Source: UBA3946 sp002385755 (lineage in GTDB: Bacteria; Bacillota_I; Bacilli_A; ML615J-28; CAG-698). From it: a stretch of DNA of 64,000 nucleotides. Numbering within the stretch: position 1 is the stretch's first letter; each line of letters starts with the position of its first letter. The translations under genes and the position numbers were made by a program. The notes beneath the pieces are model-generated. The model was not told the origin of the DNA and made no database searches. It was given only the letters and a program-made list of their open reading frames with translations. The DNA lies in the NCBI GenBank assembly GCA_050953085.1, contig JBMNLX010000009.1, positions 248,001-312,000 on the forward strand. Direction: 5' to 3'. Positions 43,453 to 53,240 of the stretch are shown here, piece after piece.

Positions 43453-44435
43453 CCATTTTATCACAAAAATTTCACGATATCAAGACTAAACTACATGCAG
43501 TTTTAACTTACCGCACGGGAAAGTACTCGGTTTATCACGTGTGCCTGAAGTATCACATTTCCAAAGCCTCGCTTATGCGTTGGAATAGAGCCTATGACGG
43601 GACTAAGGAATCTTTGATGGAGAAGAGTAGGAGACCTCACACGCCGCATCCCAATAGTCATACGGATTTTGAAATAAACAAAATCAAAAACTTGATTAAA
43701 CGCAATCCCAATATCGGGCTTACGGAACTGTATACGAAACTAAGGCGCCAAATCGCTTATTCAAGGCATTATGCCAGCTTATATCGCGTTTTAATACGAA
43801 TAGGGTATTACGTCAACAGATCAAAAGCCAAAAATCCCTACAAGCCTAAAAAATACCACACACCGGAGCTTTTGGGTGAAAAGATGCAATTAGACGTGAA
43901 ATATATCCCAAGAGAATGTAACGCGAACGAGAATGACGATAATCGATATTATCAGTACACGATCATCGATGAAGCTAGCAGGGAGAGGTTTATCTATGCC
44001 TATAATGAGCTTTCATCGTTTTGTTCCGTAGACTTTTTGTACAGAGCCCTGTGTTACTTCGGATACGCGCCAAAGATTATTCAAACCGATAACGGTCAAG
44101 AATTCTCGTACTTTCAGGAAACCCAGAGAGTTCACCCGTTTGATCTAGCGTGTGAGAAACTTGGAATCCTGCATAAAACTATCAAACCCAGGACCCCAAG
44201 GCATAACGGGAAAGTAGAACGAAGCCATAGAAGCGATAATGAACGATTCTATCGGACTTTAAAATTTTACAGTTTTGAAGATCTTCAAAAACAGATGCGA
44301 AGATATTTACGCCGGTCTAACCGTATCGGCATGACGCCTCTTAATTACAGGACTCCAGTTGAGATGCGGGAATACTTGATTTCCAAAGGTATGGTGAATT
44401 ATACATCTGGAAAAAATAAGGAATATATGATATAA
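43449..44435 (+). CDS. DDE transposase (IS481/IS3-like integrase core)
   Basis: A 328-residue transposase. The N-terminal ~60 residues form a helix-turn-helix (YSVYHVCLKYHISKASLMRW), followed by a second HTH-like segment and an rve integrase core. The catalytic triad is Asp in MQLDVKYI (near residue 149), Asp in IQTDNGQEF (near 212) and Glu in NGKVERSHR (near 256). The frame is intact. AGG/AGA-rich codon use and lower GC suggest transfer. The RBS is GGAGAGG within the hairpin described separately. Confidence 0.9.
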   Translation: MAILSQKFHDIKTKLHAVLTYRTGKYSVYHVCLKYHISKASLMRWNRAYDGTKESLMEKSRRPHTPHPNSHTDFEINKIKNLIKRNPNIGLTELYTKLRRQIAYSRHYASLYRVLIRIGYYVNRSKAKNPYKPKKYHTPELLGEKMQLDVKYIPRECNANENDDNRYYQYTIIDEASRERFIYAYNELSSFCSVDFLYRALCYFGYAPKIIQTDNGQEFSYFQETQRVHPFDLACEKLGILHKTIKPRTPRHNGKVERSHRSDNERFYRTLKFYSFEDLQKQMRRYLRRSNRIGMTPLNYRTPVEMREYLISKGMVNYTSGKNKEYMI

Positions 44436-44436
44436 T
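44408..44436 (+). promoter_or_regulatory. possible promoter of the giant lipoprotein gene
   Basis: TATAAT at 44431-44436 with TGGAAA 17 bases upstream (44408-44413). It overlaps the transposase 3' end and reads rightward, so the IS may supply the promoter of the surface gene. Confidence 0.4.
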
Positions 44437-44482
44437 TAATAAAAAAAATAGCATATTGAGAAAAACACGAAAAGGAGGAGCG

Positions 44483-44521
44483 GCAGTTTAAGCGGTCAAT
44501 ATGCGCATATGCTTAAACTGC
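44483..44521 (+). promoter_or_regulatory. hairpin and 8-codon ORF before the giant lipoprotein
   Basis: GCAGTTTAAGC (44483-44493) pairs perfectly with GCTTAAACTGC (44511-44521), with a palindromic ATATGCGCATAT in the loop region. A strong RBS (AAAGGAGGAG) lies just before it and another (GCAGGAGG) just after it. An ORF of eight codons (44509-44535) ends in a TGA that overlaps the ATG of the next gene, so coupled translation is possible. Confidence 0.5.
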
Positions 44522-44531
44522 GGCAGGAGGA

Positions 44532-47500
44532 ATGAAAAAAAGTTTTAAAATTATCGGTTTTATCTTCTTTTTTCTGATGACAATCTTTTTATTTGCTTGC
44601 GACGGCGCGAAAGTGTCGTTTTTAGAAAAAGAAGTCAGCATTTCTCTTGGTGAGGAAAAGGCGCTGGAAGTTAAAACTTCCGGCAAGGACATTGAGCTGG
44701 AATGGTCCTCAAGCGATGATTCGATCGTAAAAGTAGATGGAGAGGGTAAAATAACTGGTTTGGCGGTCGGTAAGGCGATTATTACCGTAACCGTTAAAGG
44801 AAAGAAAGCAAAGGCTACGATCGAAATCACGGTAACGGAATTTGAAGGAACGATATCATTTGCGGAGGCGGAAATTACCGTCTCGGTCGGTTCCGAAAGA
44901 CAATTGACGCCCGTAATCGAGCCGGCCGCCCAATTAGCGTTGACTTGGGAGTCGAGCGACGACGACGTGGTGGAAGTCGACCAAAACGGCAAGATTAACG
45001 TTAAAGCGGTCGGAGAGGCGACTATCACGGTAAAGGGCGCCGGGAAAAGCGCGACGATTAAGATTATCGCGGTCGCAATCAATCCCACCGACATAATTAT
45101 TATTGGCGCGACCAACGCGCATAAAATGGGAACAAAGGTCCAATTGACGGCCAACGTCATCCCGAATTCTGCTTCGCAGGAAGTCGTTTGGAGTACGAGT
45201 AACGAGGAAATCGCGACGGTCGACGCTAACGGTCTTGTCGAATTTGTCGGCATCGGACAAGTAACGATTACCGCCCGGTCCGCGGTTAACGCCGAAATCA
45301 GCAAATCCGTTTCGATATTGGTTATCGAGCCAGACCCGACCTCGATCATTGTTTCCACCGAAGACGGGAAAACCGAAATATTCCTTTATTCTTACGTGCA
45401 AATGATTGCGGAGGTGCTCCCGGCCGAAGCCCAACAAGGCGTAACTTGGAGCGTGTCCGATGAAAGCGTCGCCACCATTGGCGAATCGACGGGCCTGCTT
45501 TACGCGGCGCGCACGGGAACGGTTATCGTGACGGCGACCTCGAATGTCGCGGAAACGGTTATCGGAAGTTTGGAATTAACGATAATAGAGACGTCGCCGA
45601 CGCAGGTGATCGTGGAAGGAAAACACTCGGTTATCCAGGTCGAGGAGGAACTGCGGTTAACAACGCGGGTCGTTCCCGATTTGGCCAACCAAAACGTGAC
45701 GTTTGAGTCAAGCGATACGAGCGTGGCGACTGTTAGCGAGAACGGAATAGTCGTGGGTATCGCCCCGGGAACGGCGGTTATCACCGTTAAAGCGGCCGCT
45801 TTGGACACGGTGAGCGCGGAGTACAACATTAAAGTCGTGGAGAAAATTCCCGATCCCGAGCATAACCGGATTATCTTTAACGTCGAGTTCGCGGAAATGG
45901 AAAGATACGCCGAGTTGAACGACGGCGGCGATATTTTCTATATCGACATTAACGCGTTCGCTTCCTTGGACGGCGTCAAGGTGAAAGAAGAAGCCGAATT
46001 ATTCTTCTATCCCGGGATTTACGAGGGAGAATTTGAGATCGATAAGGACAAGGTTTCGCTAAAATCCTTAAACAGCGGTAAAAACCCGTTCACGGACGCG
46101 TACGTTCGCAGCAACGAGCCCGTTATCGCCGGAGCGATTTACTTAGCCGCGGGCGTTAAGGAAATCACCGTTGACGGCCTTGCCTTTACCGGTTCCGGCA
46201 AAATCAAAAGTCTCGGCGAGATTACTGGCTTTACCTTTATTAACAACAGAGGCTTTGACGCCGACGAGCCGACAACCGGATGGTCGGCGTTGAGAAATTA
46301 CGATTTGGAAGCCATTGTAGCGCTTTCGAAACAGGGCGCTTTGGCAAAAGATCTTCGTTTTGAAAACAACCTTTTTGAAAACGTCAAACGCACGGCCATA
46401 TTAATCAGCGTTATCGAGGACGCGGAAATCCTGAACAATAAGTTCTATAACTTTGAACGCGACGCGATAAGGGTCGACGGCGGTTATAATAGCGGTTATC
46501 TCGTGATCGACGGCAATGAATTTGTCTGCGAGGAACCGGATCTCGCTCATAACGGGATCTATTTCCGCAGTTTGGGCAGTTCCAAGGATTCCGAATCCCC
46601 GCACGTGGTGTTCGTACGGAACAACTATTTCAAGAATCTCGGTATTCCCGCGACGGTTTATTCCGGAGCGATTAGTTCGAGCAGTTATCAGGAATTCGGT
46701 TTGACAATCGAAGTTATTTCGAATACCTTCGAAACATGCGCGAACTATATCATGCTCAGGAATAACGCCACCGAAGCGAACCATAGCGCTTATAAATGGG
46801 ACGGAAAAATTAATTATAATGTTTTCCTTGGCGAGCCTCTCGCGTATTATTACATCAACCATACCGGCGACGAATCAATCGTCACCAATCCCCCGCTCGT
46901 CAATATGGATTATAACTTCTACGGCGACGCCGAAGGCAATTGTCTTGATCTTGCGACGATAGAAGAGAAATTTATCCGCGTCGCCAGTTTGAAAGGCACG
47001 TTCACCGATCCCGATGACATAGACGCTTATTTTGTCGATAAGAATCTTGAAGGAACGAACGCCGATGAAATTGTCACAGTTCTCGGCAGGGAATTAAAGT
47101 TTGGCGAAAAAGTATTCGCGACCATCTCCGACGCGTTGGAAAAGGCGCCCGCCGGCGCCGTGATAATCGTTCTGCCGGGCGAATATGAGGAGGATTTGAT
47201 TGTCGATAAAGCGATATCCCTCAAAACGCTGAACGCGGGAATTAACCCGGCCGTTGACGACGAACCCTTTAAGGCCGATTCCGATACGGCCGCGACGATT
47301 ACCGGCGTTTGGACCGTAAACGCGAGCAACATCAAGATTAAAGGCTTCTCCTTCACCGGCGCGGCGCGCGTGAAGAGCTACGGCCCCACAGTTTCCGCCG
47401 GTTTCTCAAACTTCCGTTTTGAGAACAACTATGTTTATGACACCGCGGAAGCTACGATCGCGTGGAACGAATCCGGTCATGTAACCACCGGCAGCTCCTC

Positions 47501-50500
47501 CGCCGACGCGGCGGCTCCCGGGTTCGTCAGCCTTTACCCGACATACACCTGGCTTCATAATTACCAATTCATAAACAACAAGTTCTCAAACGTAAGCGAC
47601 ACCCATGTTTTCATGGTCTGCGTTCACAACGTCACTTTCAAAGGCAACGTCTTCTCGGGCGGCGATCGCGACGCGATCCGCTTGGAATATGGCGCGAACT
47701 ACGGCGATTTCACTTTTGAAGACAACGTCTTTGAAAACATAGCTTACAACGGCATCTACCTCCGGAGTTACGTAGGAAGCCCGTATGCGAGCGATCTCGT
47801 TGCGAATATTTATAACAACACATTCAAGAACGTCGGCGGCGCCGCCGCGACGCAATCGACGGAAAGAGTTCGCATCGGCGCGATCGCGACCCGCGGATAC
47901 GGGGAAACTTGGAGCGCGTACTTCAACATTAAATTCAATCATTTTGAAGACTGCGCGAACTATATCAGCCTGCGCGATAACGTAACCAATTACGCGACTT
48001 GGTCAACAAAAGGCTTAACTTGGCTCGCGGTAATCGAGTATAACGCGTTCATCGACGGCGACGGGGTTGAGTTCTACTTCGCGAACTTGCTCGCTCCTAA
48101 CGACACCGAGGAGACCAATACCGGAAACGCGTTGATCAATCACAACTTCTACGGGTCCGACGCCGAGACGAAAGTCGATATCGAACCCGAGCAGTTCGAT
48201 TATCATCGCGAAGAGGAAAGCAACACCACCGTTTATGAAACTCTCGCCGAGCTTTTGGCGGCAATCGAAGCTCTTGACGAAGAACAAGAATACGAGGAAC
48301 CCGAAAATATTCTTGTGTCCGGGGCGTTGGCGGGGATTGAGGACGGCGAGGAAGTAATCTATGATAATTGCATATATATCGTTGGCGTCAATGCTTTCGC
48401 GAGCATCGGCGCGGCTTTGGAAGCCGCGGAAGAAGGAGCGGTAATCGTCGTTTTGCCGGGGACTTACGAGGAAGACTTCATGATCGGGAAAGACAATATC
48501 ACCCTTTTAGGTCCGAATCATGACGTTAACCCGAACACTTCGGAAAGAGGCGAAGAAGCGTTAATCGACGGGAAAGTCACCTTGGCCTCCGGAGTAAAGG
48601 GAGTTACCGTCAGCGGGTTCGCCTTTAACTTCCTGAAACAGGAAAAATACGTCACCGGCGAGGCGGCCGGTCTAATCGAAGACTTCGCGTTTATGTATAA
48701 TATTGTCGACGGTTCGGCGAGCGCACATGACGGAGCCAACGGTTTTCTCGAGTTCAAGCAAACCGGCGCCGACAAGGGAATTAAGGACTTCAAGATCAAT
48801 TACAATTATTTCGCAAATTTCAATTCCGACCGAATCGTAAGATTATCGTATATCGAGAATCTTGAAGTGATCGGGAACAAGTTCTATAACGGCACGACCG
48901 ACGCGATCAGGTTGCGCGATAATGGCGGCGGTATTACCGGAAAGCTCGTCGTCAAGGACAATATCTTTATCGAGATTGGCCAGTGCGCCGTTTTCGCCGG
49001 GCCTTGGAATGTATCGGAAGTAATCATATCCAACAACGTGTTTGATAAAGTGGGCCTTACTTACGGGCTCGGCGCGATTAGTTTCCGCGAGGGGAGCGTT
49101 TTGGAAGACGGAACATATATTGAAGTCTCCGGGAACTATTTTAGCTCCATCGATGAAATCGCGATCCGTTTTGACCATACGGCGGGCGCGGATGATGATT
49201 TGGAAATCGTCGTTTTCAACAATGAGTTCCGCGATCCCAACATGATTTTCTATACCAATAATCTCACGGGAGAGGTTAAGACGGTCTTCTACGGCAACAT
49301 GATCTACGGGGAAGACGGGGCAGTTCTGGACCCGAAGACCTTGACCGACAAGATTAAGAACGCGCGGGTCGGCTTTGAGGCCGCGACAATCTACGTCGAC
49401 TTGTCTTTGACGGAAGTAGAAGACGGGGAGGAAGTCGAGATCGACGGCATCGAAGAGACGCTTATCTTCGGAACCAACTTATTCAACGATGTCGACGCCG
49501 CCGTCGCGGCGCTAGAGCCGGGCGGAACGCTCTTTTTGCTTCCGGGCGAGTACAATAAAACCATTAAGGTCGGGGTAAGTTACGTAACGATCACGACCTT
49601 AAACGGCGAGCTCAATCCCAACGACGAGGAGGCGACGCGTTATGACGAAGCAATCTCGCGCGAGGATTTCTATATTCTTCCCCACACGCGCGACGTCACG
49701 CTTAAGGGATTGGTCTTCAAGCATTACTCGCAGCTCTTCATTCAAAACAATACGCAGAATATCTTGATCAAAAACAATATCTTCAGCGAGGATTATTTCA
49801 ACGTTAATCGTCCGGCCATCGATGTCAACGGCATGTTGGCGTGGACCGGGACGTACGCGAAAATGGTCAAGAACCTGACGATCGAAGATAACCTCTTCGA
49901 TAATATTCATACGAGAAGCCAATACGCCGCGGACAACTACACGGTGCGCGGAATCGGCCTGATGTACACCGAGAACTTGATCATCAGAAACAACGTCATG
50001 AACGGTTTTGGCGAGAACTATTTCTACGGTCTCTACGGCAAACTCACGATCGAAAATAACGAGTTTTTGGGTTGCCGCTACCGCGCCCTGACGCTTGTCA
50101 ACGTTATGGATGATATCGATATCCTTAACAACAAGTTCCAGATGACGGCCGAAGCCGGCAAATCAACGCGGGTTATCCATCTTTGGTATAACGGCACCTG
50201 GTATAACGGCTCCGCCGCCGACGGTTCGGATGATTTCTACCGCGACGGAATCGTGGTTAACGTGAAGTTTAACGAAGTGGAAGTCGACGCCAACACGGCC
50301 CGGGTATTCAGTCTTGACCCGTCCGTCAGCGCCGTCGACGGAACTTACGTCTATAAATATAACTTCAAGATTAACTGCAATTACAACAGCGTCAGCGGCG
50401 AGTTAGGCGATGAGTCGGCCCTGGTGTTTACGGACAATAATAAATTAAACGCCAAGTTTAATTACTGGGGCAGCGAAACTCCCGATCCCGACCGTTTCGT

Positions 50501-50591
50501 CTACGGCTCCGAGCCTTCCAAGCATATCGATTTCAGCGAATATTTCGCCTCGAAAGAAGCGCTGGAAGAGGCCATCGCAAACCTTGAATAA
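44532..50591 (+). CDS. giant surface lipoprotein with Ig-like and beta-helix modules
   Basis: A 2019-residue lipoprotein (signal peptide, lipobox FLFAC, Cys23). Residues about 28-445 hold five BIG2-type Ig-like domains, each with a WSSSDDSIVKVD-like strand and a GKAIITVT-like end. The rest is four right-handed parallel beta-helix modules, each opening with a NAFASIGAAL.../VVLPGTYEED-type strand: near residues 467, 860, 1286 and 1650. Within modules the repeats read like VEVIGNKFYN or FENNLFENV, the pattern of pectate-lyase-like or NosD-like helices. The end (FNYWGSETPD) is typical of such helices. It is probably exposed on the cell and binds or cleaves polysaccharide; no catalytic residues can be named. 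It stands just downstream of the transposase. Confidence 0.85.
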   Translation: MKKSFKIIGFIFFFLMTIFLFACDGAKVSFLEKEVSISLGEEKALEVKTSGKDIELEWSSSDDSIVKVDGEGKITGLAVGKAIITVTVKGKKAKATIEITVTEFEGTISFAEAEITVSVGSERQLTPVIEPAAQLALTWESSDDDVVEVDQNGKINVKAVGEATITVKGAGKSATIKIIAVAINPTDIIIIGATNAHKMGTKVQLTANVIPNSASQEVVWSTSNEEIATVDANGLVEFVGIGQVTITARSAVNAEISKSVSILVIEPDPTSIIVSTEDGKTEIFLYSYVQMIAEVLPAEAQQGVTWSVSDESVATIGESTGLLYAARTGTVIVTATSNVAETVIGSLELTIIETSPTQVIVEGKHSVIQVEEELRLTTRVVPDLANQNVTFESSDTSVATVSENGIVVGIAPGTAVITVKAAALDTVSAEYNIKVVEKIPDPEHNRIIFNVEFAEMERYAELNDGGDIFYIDINAFASLDGVKVKEEAELFFYPGIYEGEFEIDKDKVSLKSLNSGKNPFTDAYVRSNEPVIAGAIYLAAGVKEITVDGLAFTGSGKIKSLGEITGFTFINNRGFDADEPTTGWSALRNYDLEAIVALSKQGALAKDLRFENNLFENVKRTAILISVIEDAEILNNKFYNFERDAIRVDGGYNSGYLVIDGNEFVCEEPDLAHNGIYFRSLGSSKDSESPHVVFVRNNYFKNLGIPATVYSGAISSSSYQEFGLTIEVISNTFETCANYIMLRNNATEANHSAYKWDGKINYNVFLGEPLAYYYINHTGDESIVTNPPLVNMDYNFYGDAEGNCLDLATIEEKFIRVASLKGTFTDPDDIDAYFVDKNLEGTNADEIVTVLGRELKFGEKVFATISDALEKAPAGAVIIVLPGEYEEDLIVDKAISLKTLNAGINPAVDDEPFKADSDTAATITGVWTVNASNIKIKGFSFTGAARVKSYGPTVSAGFSNFRFENNYVYDTAEATIAWNESGHVTTGSSSADAAAPGFVSLYPTYTWLHNYQFINNKFSNVSDTHVFMVCVHNVTFKGNVFSGGDRDAIRLEYGANYGDFTFEDNVFENIAYNGIYLRSYVGSPYASDLVANIYNNTFKNVGGAAATQSTERVRIGAIATRGYGETWSAYFNIKFNHFEDCANYISLRDNVTNYATWSTKGLTWLAVIEYNAFIDGDGVEFYFANLLAPNDTEETNTGNALINHNFYGSDAETKVDIEPEQFDYHREEESNTTVYETLAELLAAIEALDEEQEYEEPENILVSGALAGIEDGEEVIYDNCIYIVGVNAFASIGAALEAAEEGAVIVVLPGTYEEDFMIGKDNITLLGPNHDVNPNTSERGEEALIDGKVTLASGVKGVTVSGFAFNFLKQEKYVTGEAAGLIEDFAFMYNIVDGSASAHDGANGFLEFKQTGADKGIKDFKINYNYFANFNSDRIVRLSYIENLEVIGNKFYNGTTDAIRLRDNGGGITGKLVVKDNIFIEIGQCAVFAGPWNVSEVIISNNVFDKVGLTYGLGAISFREGSVLEDGTYIEVSGNYFSSIDEIAIRFDHTAGADDDLEIVVFNNEFRDPNMIFYTNNLTGEVKTVFYGNMIYGEDGAVLDPKTLTDKIKNARVGFEAATIYVDLSLTEVEDGEEVEIDGIEETLIFGTNLFNDVDAAVAALEPGGTLFLLPGEYNKTIKVGVSYVTITTLNGELNPNDEEATRYDEAISREDFYILPHTRDVTLKGLVFKHYSQLFIQNNTQNILIKNNIFSEDYFNVNRPAIDVNGMLAWTGTYAKMVKNLTIEDNLFDNIHTRSQYAADNYTVRGIGLMYTENLIIRNNVMNGFGENYFYGLYGKLTIENNEFLGCRYRALTLVNVMDDIDILNNKFQMTAEAGKSTRVIHLWYNGTWYNGSAADGSDDFYRDGIVVNVKFNEVEVDANTARVFSLDPSVSAVDGTYVYKYNFKINCNYNSVSGELGDESALVFTDNNKLNAKFNYWGSETPDPDRFVYGSEPSKHIDFSEYFASKEALEEAIANLE

Positions 50592-50610
50592 GGAATGTGA
50601 TATACAAAAA

Positions 50611-50645
50611 AAGGCATTTCACGCGTTACCGCCGTGAAATGCCTT
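50611..50645. terminator. bidirectional terminator between the giant gene and the radical SAM gene
   Basis: A perfect 13-bp stem (AAGGCATTTCACG and CGTGAAATGCCTT) with A- and T-runs on either side. Its right part lies inside the last codons of the convergent radical SAM gene, whose stop codon is within the hairpin. Confidence 0.88.
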
Positions 50646-51572
50646 TTCGTATTTACAACCCTGGCAAAGTCCTTTCGCCCGCATCCTTTTGTCGATCTCG
50701 TTCATGACGACAAATTTTTTCAAGGTCCAGCGCGGGGCGATCAACAAATCGCGCGGCGGGTCGCCGGTCACGCGGTGGATGATGATGTCGCTTTTCAGGA
50801 CGGCGAGTTGCTCGCAGACGATTTCGACATATTCCGCGAGATCAAGCAGGGGAAAGGGCTTCTTTAAATACTCTTCGCCCAAAACCGAGCCCTTAACTAG
50901 GTATAATGAGTGGATTTTTACGCCCTGGATATCCAGGGAGTTTAAAAAACGGGCGGTCTCGACCATCATTTTCGCGTCTTCACCCGGCAGGCCGTTAATG
51001 ATGTGAACGATCGTTTCAATTCCCTTCGTCCTAATCCTTCGGATGGCGGAAAGAAAGGCTTCGAGATTATACCCGAGATTAAGCCGTCTCATGGTTTCCT
51101 CGCTCCGGCTTTGCAGGCCGATCTCCAGCCAGACCGGTATTCGTTCGTTAAGGGAGGCGAGATAATCCAGGATCTCGTCATCGATCGCGTCGCAGCGCGT
51201 CGCGATACTCAGCGCGACGATACCCGGGTCCAGGTCGACAGCTTCGGAAAACAACTCCTTCAGCCTTTCCGCGGGGGCGTAGGTGTTGGTGTTGGCTTGG
51301 AAATAAACGATATATTTTCCCTCCGGCCATTTATCGTGCATTTTGTTTTTGATTTTTTGAAACTGCGCGGCGATCGGCTCGAAGGGGTCGCCCGCAAATT
51401 CGCCGCTTCCGAGCTGCGAGCAAAAGAAACAACCGCTCCGGCTTATCGCGCCGTCCCGGTTCGGGCAGGTAAACCCGGCGTTTAAGGAGACCTTAAACAC
51501 TTTCGATCCGAAGCGGGATTTCAAATACTCATCAAGCGTATTATAGCGGTGTTGGGGCGTGAAGTACTTCAT
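50619..51572 (-). CDS. radical SAM protein, YtqA/TIGR01212 family
   Basis: A 317-residue radical SAM protein. The iron-sulfur motif is CPNRDGAISRSGCFFC, the spacing variant of the YtqA/YhcC family. Other family marks are YFQANTNTYAP, LSIATRCDAI, WLEIGLQS and HIINGLPGEDAKMM, and the C terminus has CQGCKYEKAF with two more Cys. Its reaction is unknown. It probably starts at 51572 with ACGAGG-like spacing weak; a TATAAT box is present upstream on the minus strand. Confidence 0.92.
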   Translation of the reverse strand: MKYFTPQHRYNTLDEYLKSRFGSKVFKVSLNAGFTCPNRDGAISRSGCFFCSQLGSGEFAGDPFEPIAAQFQKIKNKMHDKWPEGKYIVYFQANTNTYAPAERLKELFSEAVDLDPGIVALSIATRCDAIDDEILDYLASLNERIPVWLEIGLQSRSEETMRRLNLGYNLEAFLSAIRRIRTKGIETIVHIINGLPGEDAKMMVETARFLNSLDIQGVKIHSLYLVKGSVLGEEYLKKPFPLLDLAEYVEIVCEQLAVLKSDIIIHRVTGDPPRDLLIAPRWTLKKFVVMNEIDKRMRAKGLCQGCKYEKAFHGGNA

Positions 51573-51720
51573 TTACTTACCTCGCAAAATTCGTCACGAT
51601 TTTTACTTTTTTCATGTTATAGTATTTTTGCAAAACTATTATATCATTAAATCCGATATTAACAACCGGAATTAATCATATTTATCCCGCCCGCCTTATA
51701 TAATTAACCAGGGGTAAGCG

Positions 51721-53031
51721 GTGCTCGTTGGTTATGTGACAATCATATTTTTTTTGGCCGCAGTTTTCTGGAGTTTTAAATACCGGTTTATGCAATTTCG
51801 CGCGTTTAAGGAAACAAAGGCGGTCTTGATTAAGGAAAAAAACAAATCGTCCTACCAGACATTTATGGTATCGCTTGCCTCCCATATCGGCACCGGCAAT
51901 ATCGTCGGGATCTCGACCGCCGTAATCTACGGGGGCGCCGGGGCCTTGTTCTGGATGTGGGTGTTCGCCGTTTTCTCGTCAATTTTCTCGCTCGCGGAAA
52001 ACACTCTCGCGCAGGTATTTAAGGAAAAAATCGCCGGGGAATACCGGGGCGGCGCTTGTTTTTATATAAAAAAAGGGATAAACAACGCTCCCTTGGCGCT
52101 CGTCTTTTCCATATGCTTGGTTTTGTCGAACACGATCTTTTTCCAACCGATTCAGGTGAATACCGTGAGCGAGTCTTTACGGCTTGCTTTCGGGATTGAT
52201 CGCTTTCTGATTTTAATCGGCCTATTCGTCTTTACCTATTTCGTGATTTTTCGGGGAACGAAAAGAATCGTCTCGTTTTGCGAGCGGATTGTTCCGGTGA
52301 TGGCAATCGGGTTTATCGCCGTTACCGTCATAATCTTGCTTTGCAATATCGCGTATTTGCCGGCGATTTTCGGGAAAGTATTCCGGGAAGCGTTCCGGAT
52401 CCCGGCTTTGCTTGCGGGCGCGTTCGGTTCCTGTCTCGTCGTCGGTTTTAAGCGGAGTCTCTTTTCCAACGAGGCGGGACTGGGAACGATGCCGTCGATC
52501 AGCGCGATGGCCGAGGTCGATTACCCGTTACAGCAGGGTTATATCTGCGTCGTCGGGATTTTTGTCGACACGGTTTTCCTTTGCACGCTGATGGGGCTCG
52601 TTATTCTCCTGTACGACGTTAACCCGGGCTCTTTTACCGGTTGCGATTTAATCGTCCACGTTTTTCAGGAAATGCTCGGAAAACTCGGGAAATACTTGGC
52701 GTTTTTCTTTCTCTTTACTTTCGCGATCGCGACGTTCGTCAGCCAGTTTTATTTGGGCGAAAGCAATATGTATTACCTGATTAATAAGAAAAGGAAAAAG
52801 AAACCTTATCTTTTGTTGTATAAGTGTCTTTTCCTCGCGGGAATAATAATCGGGGTCAACAACTCGACGAAATCGATCTTTCATATCGTTGACACCGGAA
52901 TAATTGTTTTGGGGATTTTTAACCTGTACGCCGTTTTTAAGTTAAGAAAGGTCTTCGAAGCGGAAATCGACCGTTTCCACGTCCGCAAAGACATGCCAGA
53001 TATTGACGCCTTGACAAACGATACGCGTTGA
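51721..53031 (+). CDS. sodium:alanine (AGCS) symporter family protein
   Basis: A 436-residue membrane protein with about ten transmembrane helices. The family signature is SLASHIGTGNIVGISTAV near residue 52, with further blocks GGACFYIKKGI, SLFSNEAGLGTMPSISAMAE and VDTVFLCTLMG. AGCS proteins take up alanine or glycine with sodium. The GTG start at 51721 has AGGGG 6 bases ahead. The 6S-like RNA promoter overlaps its last codons. Confidence 0.93.
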   Translation: MLVGYVTIIFFLAAVFWSFKYRFMQFRAFKETKAVLIKEKNKSSYQTFMVSLASHIGTGNIVGISTAVIYGGAGALFWMWVFAVFSSIFSLAENTLAQVFKEKIAGEYRGGACFYIKKGINNAPLALVFSICLVLSNTIFFQPIQVNTVSESLRLAFGIDRFLILIGLFVFTYFVIFRGTKRIVSFCERIVPVMAIGFIAVTVIILLCNIAYLPAIFGKVFREAFRIPALLAGAFGSCLVVGFKRSLFSNEAGLGTMPSISAMAEVDYPLQQGYICVVGIFVDTVFLCTLMGLVILLYDVNPGSFTGCDLIVHVFQEMLGKLGKYLAFFFLFTFAIATFVSQFYLGESNMYYLINKKRKKKPYLLLYKCLFLAGIIIGVNNSTKSIFHIVDTGIIVLGIFNLYAVFKLRKVFEAEIDRFHVRKDMPDIDALTNDTR

Positions 53032-53039
53032 TTTATAAT
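53011..53039 (+). promoter_or_regulatory. strong promoter of the 6S-like RNA
   Basis: Perfect TTGACA (53011-53016), a 17-base spacer and a perfect TATAAT (53034-53039). It is the best promoter in the window, with no protein gene downstream on that strand, which suits a stable RNA. Confidence 0.85.
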
Positions 53040-53045
53040 ATAAAT

Positions 53046-53220
53046 GCCTGGGAAGTTCGCCTTTTTAATATATGCGAACCGAACAAAGAAGATATGGGAA
53101 ATTGAGGCATACCGGGCGTCGAAAGCTTGCTCGAAAGCAAGAATCCCGAAGGTATGCAACAAGAGATTTCCACCGTGTGGGCCTGTGGTTTCACATATCT
53201 AATAACGGCTTCCTGGGTAT
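53046..53220 (+). ncRNA. ssrS: 6S RNA-like regulatory RNA
   Basis: A non-coding stretch of about 175 bases that folds into one long rod. The ends close by CCTGGGAAG with CTTCCTGGG (two G-U pairs). Inside are a side hairpin GTTCGC/GCGAAC, then further stem parts GGAAAT/ATTTCC and GCATACC/GGTATGC, and a terminal hairpin CTTGCT/AGCAAG. A closing stem, a central open region and a terminal rod, with a GTTCGC motif near the 5' end, is the form of 6S RNA, which binds the sigma-A RNA polymerase holoenzyme. The near-perfect promoter supports it. The call rests on shape and motif and not on a covariance search. Confidence 0.65.
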
Positions 53221-53240
53221 AATATATTACAAATATAAAC

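Larger units (their letters stand above)
43384..44435 (+). mobile_element. insertion sequence of the IS481/IS3-like DDE group, ends not defined
   Basis: A single transposase gene with a structured leader, placed between a housekeeping gene and a surface-protein gene, and more AT-rich than the flanking genes. I could not find convincing terminal inverted repeats or a target duplication, so the limits given are those of the leader hairpin and the ORF. It may be a degenerate or one-ended copy. Confidence 0.5.

Noticed and set aside
43284..44531. Terminal inverted repeats of the insertion sequence
   Set aside because: Comparing both flanks gave only short, imperfect similarity, so element ends are left undefined.
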